Shown: positions 7,764 to 16,825, counted from the first letter of the stretch. The stretch: 64,000 nt of DNA from Anaerosporobacter mobilis DSM 15930 (GCF_900142955.1 NZ_FRCP01000020.1:94718-158717); one strand, 5' to 3'. Program-made: numbers and translations. Notes: generated by a model from the sequence alone, not told the origin.

Positions 7764-8477
7764 ATGCCAGCATTTTTAAAAGAGATAGAATCATTCCGAG
7801 GAACTGGAGAGAAGAATGAACTAGGACAAGATTTAGAAAGTTTTTTAGAAGAATATGATACAAACAAGTATGAGAATCCAAGTGTAACGGCGGATATGAT
7901 CGTAATACAACATCCGAAAGAGTTTTGTAAAGTGGAACAAGGATTGAAAGTGCTAATGGTAAAGAGGAGAAATCATCCGAGTATAGGTTATTGGGCATTA
8001 CCAGGTGGATTTGTCAATATAAGAGAGGATATAGACCTAGCCGTAAAGAGAGAATTGTTAGAAGAAACCGGCGTAGACGATATAGCAATTGAACAGCTCT
8101 ACGCATGGGGAGAGGCGTGGAGAGATCCTCGTGCTAGAATTGTTACGGTTGCTTACCTTGCACTGATAGACGAAGGAAGAGAAGTAAAAGCGGGAGACGA
8201 TGCAGCGGATGCTGCTTGGTTTGATATCAGGTTAAGTAAGAAGGAAGAAGTGGAAGAAGTTAATAAACAAGGGAGAAGTAGAATTAAGACTCTATATGAA
8301 CTAGGACTTGTGAATGAAGAGAGAATGGTAGAGTTAGGTGCGACCATTGAAGTATCTTATAATAAGACTGGTATTATGAAAGAGTATCAGTATCAGGTGT
8401 TATTTTGTAATAAAATTGCATTTGATCATCCAAGGTTTATAGTGCAAGCATTATTACATATCGAGGCTGCATTATAA
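7764..8477 (+). CDS. Nudix hydrolase
   Basis: Cytoplasmic pyrophosphohydrolase of about 237 residues. The Nudix box is complete: GGFVNIREDIDLAVKRE followed by LLEETGV gives Gx5Ex7REUxEExGU. ATG at 7764 is chosen because GAAGGAA lies six bases upstream; an in-frame ATT-like region ten codons earlier has no ribosome site. After the Nudix fold there are about 80 more residues (SRIKTLYELG ... FIVQALLHIE) that could bind substrate or form a small helical domain. ADP-ribose or a related nucleotide sugar is a plausible substrate, but this is inference. Confidence 0.85.
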   Translation: MPAFLKEIESFRGTGEKNELGQDLESFLEEYDTNKYENPSVTADMIVIQHPKEFCKVEQGLKVLMVKRRNHPSIGYWALPGGFVNIREDIDLAVKRELLEETGVDDIAIEQLYAWGEAWRDPRARIVTVAYLALIDEGREVKAGDDAADAAWFDIRLSKKEEVEEVNKQGRSRIKTLYELGLVNEERMVELGATIEVSYNKTGIMKEYQYQVLFCNKIAFDHPRFIVQALLHIEAAL

Positions 8478-8606
8478 GAGCATACGTATATCAAAGTTAA
8501 AACCTTTTGAGAGCCTTATCTTAGATTAATAATTATTGCGGTTGTTCGGTTACCCATAAGCTCTATATGGGCATATACTATATAGAACATATAATTGGAG
8601 ATAATT

Positions 8607-9383
8607 ATGGATAATGAATTAAACTCGAATTTGGATAAGGAAGTAAACGGTGGGGATAATGTTGATGCCTTAATTCTAAAATCACCACAATCCCAAAGAC
8701 CATCACGGCCTCCAAGACCCCCCCAGCCTCCAAGACCCCCACAACCCCCAAGGCCGCCACAACCCCCAAGGCCACGACCTCCAAGACCCCCCCAGCCTCC
8801 GAGACCCCCACAACCTCCAAGACCCCCACACCCACCAAGGCCACCTATGGAGGGAATGTGGATATCTAACGCAGTTATAGAGGAGATTACGAATGAGAGA
8901 GATGGTGTATTAGCAACTGTTGTGTATAGAGAAAGACCACGGAGTGCAGAGAAGACGGTAAGGTTAGTAGTAACAAGGGATACAAGAATTTTTGATGTAA
9001 ATCGAAGAAGATTAAATCCAAGAGATTTAGAAGTAGGAATGGTAATTGACGCGTTTATTTCAACTGCAATGACAAGAAGTATACCTCCACAAGCAAGGGC
9101 CTTCGAAATATTTGTAATTGAGCGCCGAGTTTCGAGACAAGAAACCGTAGGAAGAATTATACAGGTTAATACACGTGATAATTTTATTCTTACGCTAAGC
9201 GGAAGTAATAACATAATTCGCTTTAATGTTGGACCAGAAACCGTTATCTTAGACTTGTTTGGGCGCAGAATTCGTTTATCGGATTTGTTCTCAGGTTTAC
9301 GGGTAAGAGTTGAACATGCGACATTTATGACAGCAAGTATTCCGCCGCAGACTTTTGCTTTCGTAATTCAGGTAATTCGATAA
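8607..9383 (+). CDS. Proline-rich protein with two tandem beta-type modules, function unknown
   Basis: A 258-residue protein from ATG at 8607, which has GGAG six bases upstream. Residues about 30-81 are a PRPPQPP repeat tract. The rest consists of two related modules of about 85 residues. The first ends TAMTRSIPPQARAFEIFVI and the second ends TFMTASIPPQTFAFVIQVI; both contain a VGxxI or VIEEI opening strand and a ValxTRDTxxx or NVGPETVI middle. There is no signal peptide or membrane helix. I do not recognise the family. The proline tract suggests an extended linker or tether and the modules look OB-like, but that is inference. Confidence 0.7.
   Translation: MDNELNSNLDKEVNGGDNVDALILKSPQSQRPSRPPRPPQPPRPPQPPRPPQPPRPRPPRPPQPPRPPQPPRPPHPPRPPMEGMWISNAVIEEITNERDGVLATVVYRERPRSAEKTVRLVVTRDTRIFDVNRRRLNPRDLEVGMVIDAFISTAMTRSIPPQARAFEIFVIERRVSRQETVGRIIQVNTRDNFILTLSGSNNIIRFNVGPETVILDLFGRRIRLSDLFSGLRVRVEHATFMTASIPPQTFAFVIQVIR
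8696..8846 (+). repeat. Degenerate CCNCCA-type repeat encoding PRPPQPP units
   Basis: Tandem 9- to 21-base units built on CCAAGACCCCCACAACC encode Pro-Arg-Pro-Pro-Gln-Pro-Pro. The G+C content is far above that of the neighbourhood, and slippage could change copy number in frame. Confidence 0.8.
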
Positions 9384-9387
9384 CGAT

Positions 9388-9440
9388 AAGGGCTATTGTA
9401 TGATGAGTTTAGTGTAAACAATTCATCTACAATAGCCCTT
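9388..9440 (+). terminator. Terminator between convergent genes
   Basis: AAGGGCTATTGTA (9388-9400) pairs with TACAATAGCCCTT (9428-9440), followed by TTGTATTATT on the plus strand. It serves the proline-rich gene and may also stop the convergent amylase gene. Confidence 0.75.
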
Positions 9441-9445
9441 TTGTA

Positions 9446-12121
9446 TTATTGAGGAGTGCCCTTGGTTATTGTACCATTCTTAATAGAATAGGTACCAGTA
9501 GAAGCTAGATAATAATTCTTGCCGCTATTGTTATCCCAGTTGTTATTACCATCGTTGAAACAACATGTTAGGGTAGTGTTCGTACCTAAATCTATAGTAA
9601 TTACTTTGTATCCGCTAACAGAAGAGGATGACATACGAACACCAGGGACATTTGTCCAGGAACCACTACCAATCTGGTAATGAATATTTGGAGAACTCCA
9701 AGAGGTATAATAATATACCGTTATAGTGTTTGTTGGAATAGCAGTAGGCTCTCCATTGGTAACGTTACCGTCGCTGACAGTATAAGTACCAGAGCTAGAG
9801 AATGTATAATTCTTGGTGCTATTATTATCCCAGATGTTATTCCCATTATTGAAACATGCGGTTAAGGAGTTGCTGGTGCCTAAATCAATTGTAATGGTTT
9901 GGTAGCCATTGACTTTAGAAGGTGACATTGCTATACCGGGAACTGTAGTCCATGCTCCTGAACCAATTTTATAGTGAATATTGGAAGTGCTCCAAGTTGT
10001 TTTATAGAAGATAGTGATAGCATTCGTGGTTGTTTGTTTCTTTCCGTTAATGTCATATGTAGCATTATTTTCAACGGCGAATCCTTGTAATTTAGTACCA
10101 GGACTTTGGTTTACGGTATCATTAAAGATAACTAATGGTTTACTATAACTTTCTGTGAACGTGATACTGTACAAACCATTACTTTCCTTTTGCATCGCAG
10201 TGCCTGGCCATGCTTTTACTATTTGCACGTTAGCACCACTTTCATCGTAGATATAAGCATAGATGGAGTCAGACCAGGAGGAAGGCTTTTCAAAATAAAC
10301 AGTAGTTCCTAATGGTTGAGCCACTTTTTTAGTTGTATAGGTTTGTGTAACTATTTTTCCATCAGAGCCTACACCTGTAAGGGTAATTGTATATTCAGTA
10401 TTGATAGAATCGCCAGCACCAATTACTAAAGAATCACCATTATTATAATTAACTGCACTATTGGAGTTAATTTTATAAGTCGCTGAAATAGTATTCTGTG
10501 CTTTTAATGTAAACGTTACAGAGTCTGTTGAGAATGTAGATTTAAAGTTATCTAGTGATACACTTGGTGTAGTAGGATTAGTATAACTCATTAATACAGC
10601 ACTTCCACGTCTTGGAATTGTACCAGTTATGATATGATTTTTAACTTCAAACTTATTATGATCATCTGTTAGACTATAATATGTACCGTCTTGCAATTGT
10701 GTTGAACAATTGATGGAGTAATCATTATACTTGGAATTAACAATGACAGCTCCAACTGTTCCACGTTGGATCATAAGCACATTAGAGTCACCATTAGGGT
10801 TTTCTAGATATTCTCCTTGACCAACCATTGCATTTCTGAATTTATTAACAGCAGCAACCTCATCATCTTTGTATAAGTCGCTTCCGGCAATTCCTATTTG
10901 ATTTGCTCCCCATTTGTTAGAAGGACCACCACCATAAGGTCTACTAAAGAATAATGGTGCACCATCTTTTCTGGCAGTAATTACTGACCAGGCTAATTTT
11001 ATTTGTTCATCATCAAGCTGTGACCAAGTTCCATCGTTAATATAGTTATCATGGGATTCTACCCAAGTTACTAAATCGGAAGTATCCATTCCACTTGGAA
11101 CTTCATAGGATTGAATGCTAGACTTGTTCAGGTTATTGCTTTTTATAGCATTACGAATCTTGCTACCATAGGAACTTGTCGTAGTTGAGCCGATTTCGCC
11201 AGCATAAGCAGCAAGGCGTTCATTATCACCTTGAAGTACTTCACCATAATTAAAGATATTGCTTGCGTTAGTGATCTCCGTCGTAACTCTAGACCAGAAA
11301 TTATTCGTAACACCGTTTGGACAATTATCATCTGATAATCCAATGTGCTTCGCTGTGTCATAACGGAATCCATCAGCACCACTTGCAATACAATCATTTA
11401 AGAACTTAATAAAATAATTTTGAAATCCTCTATTTTCAGTGTCCACATCGGGTAATCCACCATCCATAGAATAGCGTGTACATTGAAAGCGGTCGGAATA
11501 GCTGTTACATTTGATAAAGCCAGTATCGTGATATAGATTACCACCTGCGGAGTTCCTTAGATTAGAGGATACCTTGCTTTGGTTATTGGCTGTATGATTT
11601 GGAACAACATCAACAATAATTTTAATTCCGTATTTATCAGCCTCAGCACACATTGATTTGAATTCGTCGCGGTTACCTAATTGATAATTTCCGATAGTCC
11701 AATCTGTTGGTTGATAATGCCACCACCAGCAACCACCTTTTCCATCATCAGATCCACCATAGAGTTTCATAGTGGGATAGGAATCATCTACTGCATTAAT
11801 CGGTGAAGTTTGAATGCTTGTATACCCAGCATCAGCTATATTTTTCATGTTAGCTTTTATAGTATTAAAACTCCAACAAAAGGCTTGTAAAATGGCACCA
11901 TCACCAATATTCTCAGTTGGTGCTACCGAAAGTGAACTAGTGGAAGCAAGTGCACGAGCTAGTGGCTCGGATAAATCTGTAGTTAAATCAGTGGAGTCAG
12001 GATTAGAATCTGCAAAGATCATTTTGTAATTAATAGAAGTAATAGATAATGTAACAATAAGAAGTAGGACAACTAGTCTTTTAAAGATACTCTTTTGTTT
12101 TCTTAGCTTAGTTGAAAACAC
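9446..12121 (-). CDS. Secreted alpha-amylase, GH13 with CBM26 and two CBM25 starch-binding modules
   Basis: Extracellular endo-acting starch hydrolase of 891 residues. The start is GTG at 12121 with AGGAGG eight bases upstream. A signal peptide (KRLVVLLLIVTLSITSI) ends near residue 37. The GH13 barrel shows DVVPNH (Asp171), GFRYDTAKH with nucleophile Asp255, GEVLQ with acid/base Glu294 and ESHDNY with Asp358. After a beta domain come a CBM26-like module from about 605 (TVYFEKPSSW) and two CBM25-like modules from about 702 and 798 (ITIFYKTTW and ITVYYYTSW, each with FN-DG-N-WDNN). The modules are raw-starch binders in characterised enzymes. A putative LacI operator lies upstream at 12392-12409, shared with the malQ promoters. 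Confidence 0.95.
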   Translation of the reverse strand: MFSTKLRKQKSIFKRLVVLLLIVTLSITSINYKMIFADSNPDSTDLTTDLSEPLARALASTSSLSVAPTENIGDGAILQAFCWSFNTIKANMKNIADAGYTSIQTSPINAVDDSYPTMKLYGGSDDGKGGCWWWHYQPTDWTIGNYQLGNRDEFKSMCAEADKYGIKIIVDVVPNHTANNQSKVSSNLRNSAGGNLYHDTGFIKCNSYSDRFQCTRYSMDGGLPDVDTENRGFQNYFIKFLNDCIASGADGFRYDTAKHIGLSDDNCPNGVTNNFWSRVTTEITNASNIFNYGEVLQGDNERLAAYAGEIGSTTTSSYGSKIRNAIKSNNLNKSSIQSYEVPSGMDTSDLVTWVESHDNYINDGTWSQLDDEQIKLAWSVITARKDGAPLFFSRPYGGGPSNKWGANQIGIAGSDLYKDDEVAAVNKFRNAMVGQGEYLENPNGDSNVLMIQRGTVGAVIVNSKYNDYSINCSTQLQDGTYYSLTDDHNKFEVKNHIITGTIPRRGSAVLMSYTNPTTPSVSLDNFKSTFSTDSVTFTLKAQNTISATYKINSNSAVNYNNGDSLVIGAGDSINTEYTITLTGVGSDGKIVTQTYTTKKVAQPLGTTVYFEKPSSWSDSIYAYIYDESGANVQIVKAWPGTAMQKESNGLYSITFTESYSKPLVIFNDTVNQSPGTKLQGFAVENNATYDINGKKQTTTNAITIFYKTTWSTSNIHYKIGSGAWTTVPGIAMSPSKVNGYQTITIDLGTSNSLTACFNNGNNIWDNNSTKNYTFSSSGTYTVSDGNVTNGEPTAIPTNTITVYYYTSWSSPNIHYQIGSGSWTNVPGVRMSSSSVSGYKVITIDLGTNTTLTCCFNDGNNNWDNNSGKNYYLASTGTYSIKNGTITKGTPQ

Positions 12122-12391
12122 GTTCTTAACCTCCTAATTTTTATATTCCGCATCTTTGGTAACAAAAATCCTCCTTTCGCCAATAATATATATGCTTTAT
12201 GCAGTTTATCTTAATTAATACGAAGGTAAGATAAAATGCATCAAAACCATGAATGTATTACAAAAATAAAAAAGAGTATTTATAGAAATTAGTAAGAGAT
12301 TGTCTTATTTTAGAATAATAGATATGTTATTATATTTCAATACAAATAATCACCAATAATACAAGGTGATATTAGTGATTATTAACAAAAA

Positions 12392-12409
12392 TTTCGAAAA
12401 TTATCGGAT
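12392..12409. promoter_or_regulatory. Putative LacI-family operator upstream of the secreted amylase
   Basis: TTTCGAAAATTATCGGAT matches the two elements downstream of the malQ promoters (29164-29183 and 29430-29449) at most positions. On the minus strand a weak TTGATT and GATAAT pair overlaps it, about 280 nt before the amylase start. The intervening leader up to 12122 shows no gene. Confidence 0.6.
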
Positions 12410-12506
12410 GAATATGTTGGAAAAATCAAAAAAATTTCATCATTAGAAGATTAATGTATACCTGTTGAGTGGATGAGTTAGGATCGTATCTTAGAGATAA
12501 CATAAG

Positions 12507-12547
12507 AATAGCCCTAGACAAAACAATTTGTTTTATCTAGGGCTATT
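12507..12547 (-). terminator. Terminator of the cold-shock gene
   Basis: AATAGCCCTAGA (12507-12518) pairs with TCTAGGGCTATT (12536-12547), with AAAACAA and TTGTTTT extending the stem inside. It sits about 25 nt after the csp stop. A mismatched copy occurs at 13688-13728 beside the csp pseudogene. Confidence 0.75.
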
Positions 12548-12572
12548 GCTTACTTATATGGTTTTAATTAAC

Positions 12573-12776
12573 TTAAGCTACTACAACGTTAACAGCTTGT
12601 AAGCCACGAGAACCGTTAGTAATTTCAAAAGTTACGTTTTGATTTTCTTCTAAAGACTTAAAGCCGTCTGTAGCGATTCCTGAGAAATGAACGAATATAT
12701 CTTCACCATTTTCGCTATTAGTAATAAATCCAAATCCTTTTTGTGCGTTAAACCATTTTACTGTACCTTTATTCAT
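12573..12776 (-). CDS. csp: Cold-shock protein
   Basis: Single cold-shock domain of 67 residues that binds single-stranded RNA and DNA and acts as an RNA chaperone. RNP1 is seen as KGFGFI (residues 13-18) and RNP2 as IFVHF (27-31), with [14 protein letters not shown] at the start as in most Csp proteins. GGAGGTATCTTTC precedes ATG. A strong promoter at 12912-12940 leaves a leader of about 130 nt containing a 22-bp hairpin, discussed separately. A decayed second copy lies at 13753-13935. Confidence 0.95.
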   Translation of the reverse strand: MNKGTVKWFNAQKGFGFITNSENGEDIFVHFSGIATDGFKSLEENQNVTFEITNGSRGLQAVNVVVA

Positions 12777-12829
12777 GAAAGATACCTCCTAAATTAAATT
12801 ATTTGTATATTCTTCGGTGAAAATAAAAA

Positions 12830-12882
12830 TCACATATTTTTGTAAATCATTAAATATATCAATGACTTACAAAAATATGTGA
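12830..12882 (-). terminator. Hairpin with U-tract in the cold-shock gene leader
   Basis: Arms at 12830-12851 and 12861-12882 form 21 of 22 pairs, nearly all A-U. On the minus strand the stem is followed by TTTTTATTTTC. It lies between the csp promoter and the csp start codon, so it is either an attenuator or a temperature-dependent structure. It could instead end transcripts from the VanZ-family gene upstream. Confidence 0.6.
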
Positions 12883-12911
12883 ATCAAAACTTACATCTAA
12901 AATACTCTTTA

Positions 12912-12940
12912 ATAATAGCATGAATTTAGTGAGTTGTCAA
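12912..12940 (-). promoter_or_regulatory. Promoter of the cold-shock gene
   Basis: Minus-strand TTGACA (12940-12935), a 17-bp spacer and TATTAT (12917-12912). Confidence 0.75.
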
Positions 12941-12970
12941 TACTTTTATTAAAAAGTTTTTGTTGACCAC

Positions 12971-13488
12971 TTAAGTACCGGATACAAATTTATTGAAAAT
13001 CTCTGCAAAAATAATCATTCCAAAAGATAAAATCAAAATGAAAAATGAAGTACTAATTATCTTTTGTGATACTAGTTTAAACTTATCACTTATTTTGTAT
13101 GAGAAGTAACCTATACTAGTTCCTATGGAGTTTATAATTATATCTTCTGTATCAAAGCTACCGAGATATGTTATCATTTGAAGAATCTCTAATGCAGTTA
13201 TGGAAATCAAAAAACAAAAATAGATTTAAGATACCTAGTATTAAATATCATAGGTATTAATATTCCAAAAGGTACAAAGGCTAATAGATTACATAAACTA
13301 AAAAACCACAAAAGTGAAAAGTTTTTAGGATACCATAAGGGTATTCTAGTAGGAATTATTGAAAAACGATATTCTTGAACCGTGTTATTTATCTGAGGTC
13401 TGCCAAATCCAAAGAACATGAAATAGATTATAATAATTGTATAAATTATTAATAACGTTACTAGCAAAGTGTGCCTTTTCCTACTCAT
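12971..13488 (-). pseudogene. VanZ-family membrane protein, broken by a frameshift
   Basis: Two adjacent frames on the minus strand together give one VanZ-like protein of about 170 residues. The first (13488-13207) holds the start, a first membrane helix (LLVTLLIIYTIIIIYFMFFG), NLLAFVPFG and ends KSIFVF-stop. The second (13210-12971) continues with LISITALEILQMITYLGSFD, DIIINSIGTSIGY and a last membrane helix. NLxxFxPFG and ExxQ...FDxxDxxxNxxGxxxGY are family hallmarks. Adding one T to the T6 run (A6 at 13209-13214 on the plus strand) rejoins the frames exactly. The break is therefore a homopolymer deletion, a phase-variable tract or a sequencing error. VanZ proteins have been linked to glycopeptide tolerance, but most members lack a known role. 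Confidence 0.8.
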
Positions 13489-13752
13489 GTTTCGTACTCC
13501 TTCATTTAATAATAAAGCTATATAAATCCAAAATATTTATTTCTAAAGCCGTTAGTCATCCTCCATAGTATAGCCTATTTCTAATATAATTAGTAACACT
13601 AACTTCGCACATAAAAACTTCACTTAGTTAGAGGTGTATGGATGATGGCTGGAGGATTTTGTAGACATATCTTAGATCTGACAAAAGAATAGCCCTAGAC
13701 AAAACAATTTGTTTCATCTAGTGCTATTGCTTACTTATATGGTTTAATTAAC

Positions 13753-13935
13753 TTAAGCTACTACAACGTTAACAGCTTGTAAACCGCGAGCTCCGTTAGT
13801 AATATCAAAAGTTACGTTTTGATTTTCGCTTAAAGACTTAAAGCCGTCTGTAGCGATTACTGAGAAATGAACGAATATATCTTCACCATTTTCGCTGTTA
13901 GTAATAAATCAAAATCCTTCTCGTGCTTGATTTCC
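13753..13935 (-). pseudogene. Decayed copy of the cold-shock gene
   Basis: The sequence is nearly identical to 12573-12750, including the [10 protein letters not shown] and [10 protein letters not shown] codons and the flanking terminator (copy at 13688-13728). The copy has lost its first codons, and GGATTTGGA has become GGATTTTGA, which puts a stop inside RNP1. Its 5' end runs directly into the stop codon of the metal ATPase gene. It is a recent duplication remnant. Confidence 0.85.
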
Positions 13936-13938
13936 ATA

Positions 13939-16287
13939 CTATAAGTTATATCTTAAAGCACGGATTGAATTAAATATTGCGATTAATGCAACTCCAACAT
14001 CAGCAAAGATTGCTAACCACATAGATCCCATACCAAAGGCAACTAAGAATAAAACAATAAATTTAATGCCTAAGGATAATATAATGTTTTCGGTTACAAT
14101 CTTTCGAGTGTGTTTTGCAATTTTAATTGCTTGTGCGATCTTTGAAGGTTCATCAGTCATAATTACAATATCAGCTGCCTCAATTGCTGCATCTGAACCA
14201 ACACCACCCATTGCAATACCTATATCAGCTCTAGCAAGTACTGGTGCATCATTCATTCCATCGCCAGTGAAGATTACATTCTTATTCTTGCCCTTCTTAT
14301 GAAGTAACTCTTCAATCTTATCTACTTTATCTCCTGGTAGTAACTCAGAATAGATAGTATCTAGGTTTAATTCTTTACCAACGATTTCTGCAGATGCCTT
14401 CATATCACCTGTTAGCATTACAGTCTGAATACCTAATTTGCGTAGTTCTTCAAGGCCTTGTTTGGAATCTTTCTTAATCTGGTCAGAAATTACTAAGTAA
14501 CCTGAGAATGTATCATTAAGGGCTATATATACAATACTTCCGAGTGTATCTGCAGGTGCTTCCGAGAAATTGATATTAAATTTCTTAAGAAGTTTAGCAC
14601 TACCAGCGAGAACGGTTTGACCTGAAAGTGTAGCACGTATACCGTGACCTGCAATCTCTTCATAATTACTTACTTGATCAGAAGCAGAAGGTATATTAGC
14701 GGCTTTTGTAATTGACTTAGCAATTGGATGATTGGAATAACTCTCTACAAGACCAGCCACATGTAGTAATTGATCCGATGCGGATTGTAATGTACGCTTC
14801 TCATCGTCAGGGAGTATGTTTAATAGGCTAGCTTCATTTGCAACATTTACTTTAGTTACTTCAAAAACACCTTGAGTTAGTGTTCCAGTCTTATCAAATA
14901 CAGCTGTTTCTACAAAATTAAGTGCTTCAAGATAGTTACTTCCCTTTACAAGGATGCCATGCTTAGAGGCATTTCCAATACCACCGAAGAATCCGAGTGG
15001 AATAGAGATTACTAAGGCACAAGGACAAGATACTACTAAAAATCCACATGCACGGTAAATCCATAAAGAAAAGTCATTAGTACCTGTAAGAATTGGAGGG
15101 AATACAGCTAATAATATGGCTAATAAAACCACAATTGGAGTATAGATAGCTGCGAATTTGGTAATAAAATTCTCTGTACTTGATTTACGGTTTGAGGCAT
15201 TCTCAACTAAGTCTAATACCTTTGCAACGGTTGAATTGGAGTAAGTACTATTAACTTTAACGAATAAAGTACCGCTTCCATTAATACTTCCACTTAATAC
15301 AGTATCTCCAATATTAGCACTTCTAGGAACGGATTCTCCTGTTAAGGAAGAAGTATCTACAAAGGATGTACCTTCAATAATTTCACCATCAAGAGGAATT
15401 CTCTCACTTGGTTTTACAACGATAACATCTCCGATGTTCACTGCTTCTGGATCTACTGTTACAACACCAGAATTAGTTTGTAGATTAGCATAATCTGGTT
15501 TTAGATCCATAACAGATTTTAACTGTTTTCTCGAGTTATCAACTGCAATATCTTGAAGAAGTTCGCCGATTTGGAATAAGAGCATAACGACAAGTGCTTC
15601 CGGGTATTGCTTTGTATAGAAGGCACCAAGTGTAGCGATAACCATTAAGAAATTCTCATCAAATATCTGGCCGTGGGAAATATTCTTAGCAGACTCAATA
15701 AGGATTTCGTATGAAAGAATAAGATATCCTGCAATTAATATAATAATGCCAAATGGGCTTGGTATATCGAATACAATAGGTATAAATCCAATTACGGTTC
15801 CGATTAATAGAGTAAGTATTTTTTTTAATAGATCTCCTTTTGAGTGCTCTCCACCGTGTTGATGATTATGTGAGTGTGATGAGGAATTTTTATCGTGATT
15901 GTGTCCTTCATGTCCATTATGTTCATCATGGTGATGTTCGTTGCAGCCGCAAGAATCATGTTCATCATGGTGATGTTCACCGCAACCGCAAGATTCCTCT
16001 GTATCATGATTATGGATAGGAGAGTTTGTAGTAGTTTTTGAAGTTGCATTAGACAATATAGGGGAGACAACCACTTCGCTCTCTATATTACTGCAAATAT
16101 TTTGAATAGTAGGTTGAATATCTTCTAATTGCTTGCTTTCCTTGAAGGTAAGAAATAGCTTTTTATTAACAAAATTAATTTGAACTTCATCGATACCGTC
16201 TAAGGATTTTAGTTTCTTTTCCATCTTAGCGGCACAATTAGCACAGCCAAGATTTTCTAAGTTGAAGGAAAACTTTTTTGATTCCAT
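13939..16287 (-). CDS. cadA: Heavy-metal-exporting P1B-type ATPase (CadA/ZntA-like)
   Basis: Membrane pump of 782 residues, most likely for Zn, Cd or Pb. ATG at 16287 is chosen because AAAGGAG lies seven bases upstream; the in-frame ATG eight codons earlier has no such site. It starts with a heavy-metal-associated domain (GCANCA, residues 14-19), then a metal-binding linker with two SCGC(G/N)EHHHDEH units and a long His-rich run. The P-type core shows TGES, the membrane SCPCALVISIPLG near residue 420 (the CPC of Zn/Cd/Pb pumps), DKTGTLT with Asp465, and GDGMNDAPVLARADIG. It is followed upstream by a CadC-type repressor gene 64 nt away, so the pair probably forms one metal-induced operon. Confidence 0.92.
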   Translation of the reverse strand: MESKKFSFNLENLGCANCAAKMEKKLKSLDGIDEVQINFVNKKLFLTFKESKQLEDIQPTIQNICSNIESEVVVSPILSNATSKTTTNSPIHNHDTEESCGCGEHHHDEHDSCGCNEHHHDEHNGHEGHNHDKNSSSHSHNHQHGGEHSKGDLLKKILTLLIGTVIGFIPIVFDIPSPFGIIILIAGYLILSYEILIESAKNISHGQIFDENFLMVIATLGAFYTKQYPEALVVMLLFQIGELLQDIAVDNSRKQLKSVMDLKPDYANLQTNSGVVTVDPEAVNIGDVIVVKPSERIPLDGEIIEGTSFVDTSSLTGESVPRSANIGDTVLSGSINGSGTLFVKVNSTYSNSTVAKVLDLVENASNRKSSTENFITKFAAIYTPIVVLLAILLAVFPPILTGTNDFSLWIYRACGFLVVSCPCALVISIPLGFFGGIGNASKHGILVKGSNYLEALNFVETAVFDKTGTLTQGVFEVTKVNVANEASLLNILPDDEKRTLQSASDQLLHVAGLVESYSNHPIAKSITKAANIPSASDQVSNYEEIAGHGIRATLSGQTVLAGSAKLLKKFNINFSEAPADTLGSIVYIALNDTFSGYLVISDQIKKDSKQGLEELRKLGIQTVMLTGDMKASAEIVGKELNLDTIYSELLPGDKVDKIEELLHKKGKNKNVIFTGDGMNDAPVLARADIGIAMGGVGSDAAIEAADIVIMTDEPSKIAQAIKIAKHTRKIVTENIILSLGIKFIVLFLVAFGMGSMWLAIFADVGVALIAIFNSIRALRYNL

Positions 16288-16351
16288 AGTAGGCTCCTTT
16301 CTTTTTGTCACATCAATTGTTTTAAGTAGTATGGGTAACTATTCAGAATCA

Positions 16352-16714
16352 TTATTCAAGAATATGTGAAAGCCCTTGGTCAAAGATTCGTTTTACATGT
16401 TCATCTGCTAAGGAATAGAATACAACTTTTCCGGCTTTTCGGTTCTTAACTAGTTTGGCTGATTTAAGAACACGAAGTTGGTGAGAGATTGCAGATTGTG
16501 TCATGTTAAGAAGCTCAGCAATATCACATACACACATTTCGGATTCAAAAAGTGCACATAGGATTTTTATCCGTGTAGTGTCACCAAATATCTTAAAAAG
16601 CTCAGCTAAATCATATAATATCTCTTCATCGGGCATTATTGGTTTAACAGAATTCAAAAGATCTTCATGTACGCAATTACATAAGCAGGTTTCTGCGTGT
16701 TTATTATCGCTCAT
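16352..16714 (-). CDS. ArsR/SmtB-family metal-sensing repressor (CadC-like)
   Basis: A winged-helix DNA-binding repressor of 120 residues, released from DNA by metal. Residues about 60-66 carry MCVCD, the alpha-3 site motif, and the N-terminal ETCLCNCVH adds thiol ligands as in CadC. The last helix has DEHVKRIFDQGLSHILE, matching the alpha-5 DxHx10H zinc site. The recognition helix is QSAISHQLRVL. It is encoded first in the operon with the ATPase, and a perfect inverted repeat (16771-16794) lies at the transcription start, which fits autoregulation. Confidence 0.9.
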   Translation of the reverse strand: MSDNKHAETCLCNCVHEDLLNSVKPIMPDEEILYDLAELFKIFGDTTRIKILCALFESEMCVCDIAELLNMTQSAISHQLRVLKSAKLVKNRKAGKVVFYSLADEHVKRIFDQGLSHILE

Positions 16715-16770
16715 AGATAACTCTCCTTTTACTATATAGTATATGTTAAGAAAAATACTTGTTCAAACAA

Positions 16771-16794
16771 ACATATGAATAATTGTTCATATGT
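16771..16794. promoter_or_regulatory. Operator of the metal-sensing repressor
   Basis: ACATATGAA (16771-16779) and TTCATATGT (16786-16794) are perfect arms six bases apart. The dyad lies just downstream of the -10 box, where a bound ArsR-type repressor would block initiation. Confidence 0.75.
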
Positions 16795-16796
16795 TT

Positions 16797-16825
16797 ATCA
16801 TAATCGATACAATTTTAATTGTCAA
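16797..16825 (-). promoter_or_regulatory. Promoter of the metal-resistance operon
   Basis: Minus-strand TTGACA (16825-16820), 17 bp, TATGAT (16802-16797). Confidence 0.8.

Noticed and set aside
8516..9214. Long minus-strand frames rich in Gly and Leu opposite the proline-rich gene.
   Set aside because: They are the complement of the CCNCCA repeat. Only the plus frame has a ribosome site and the duplicated module.
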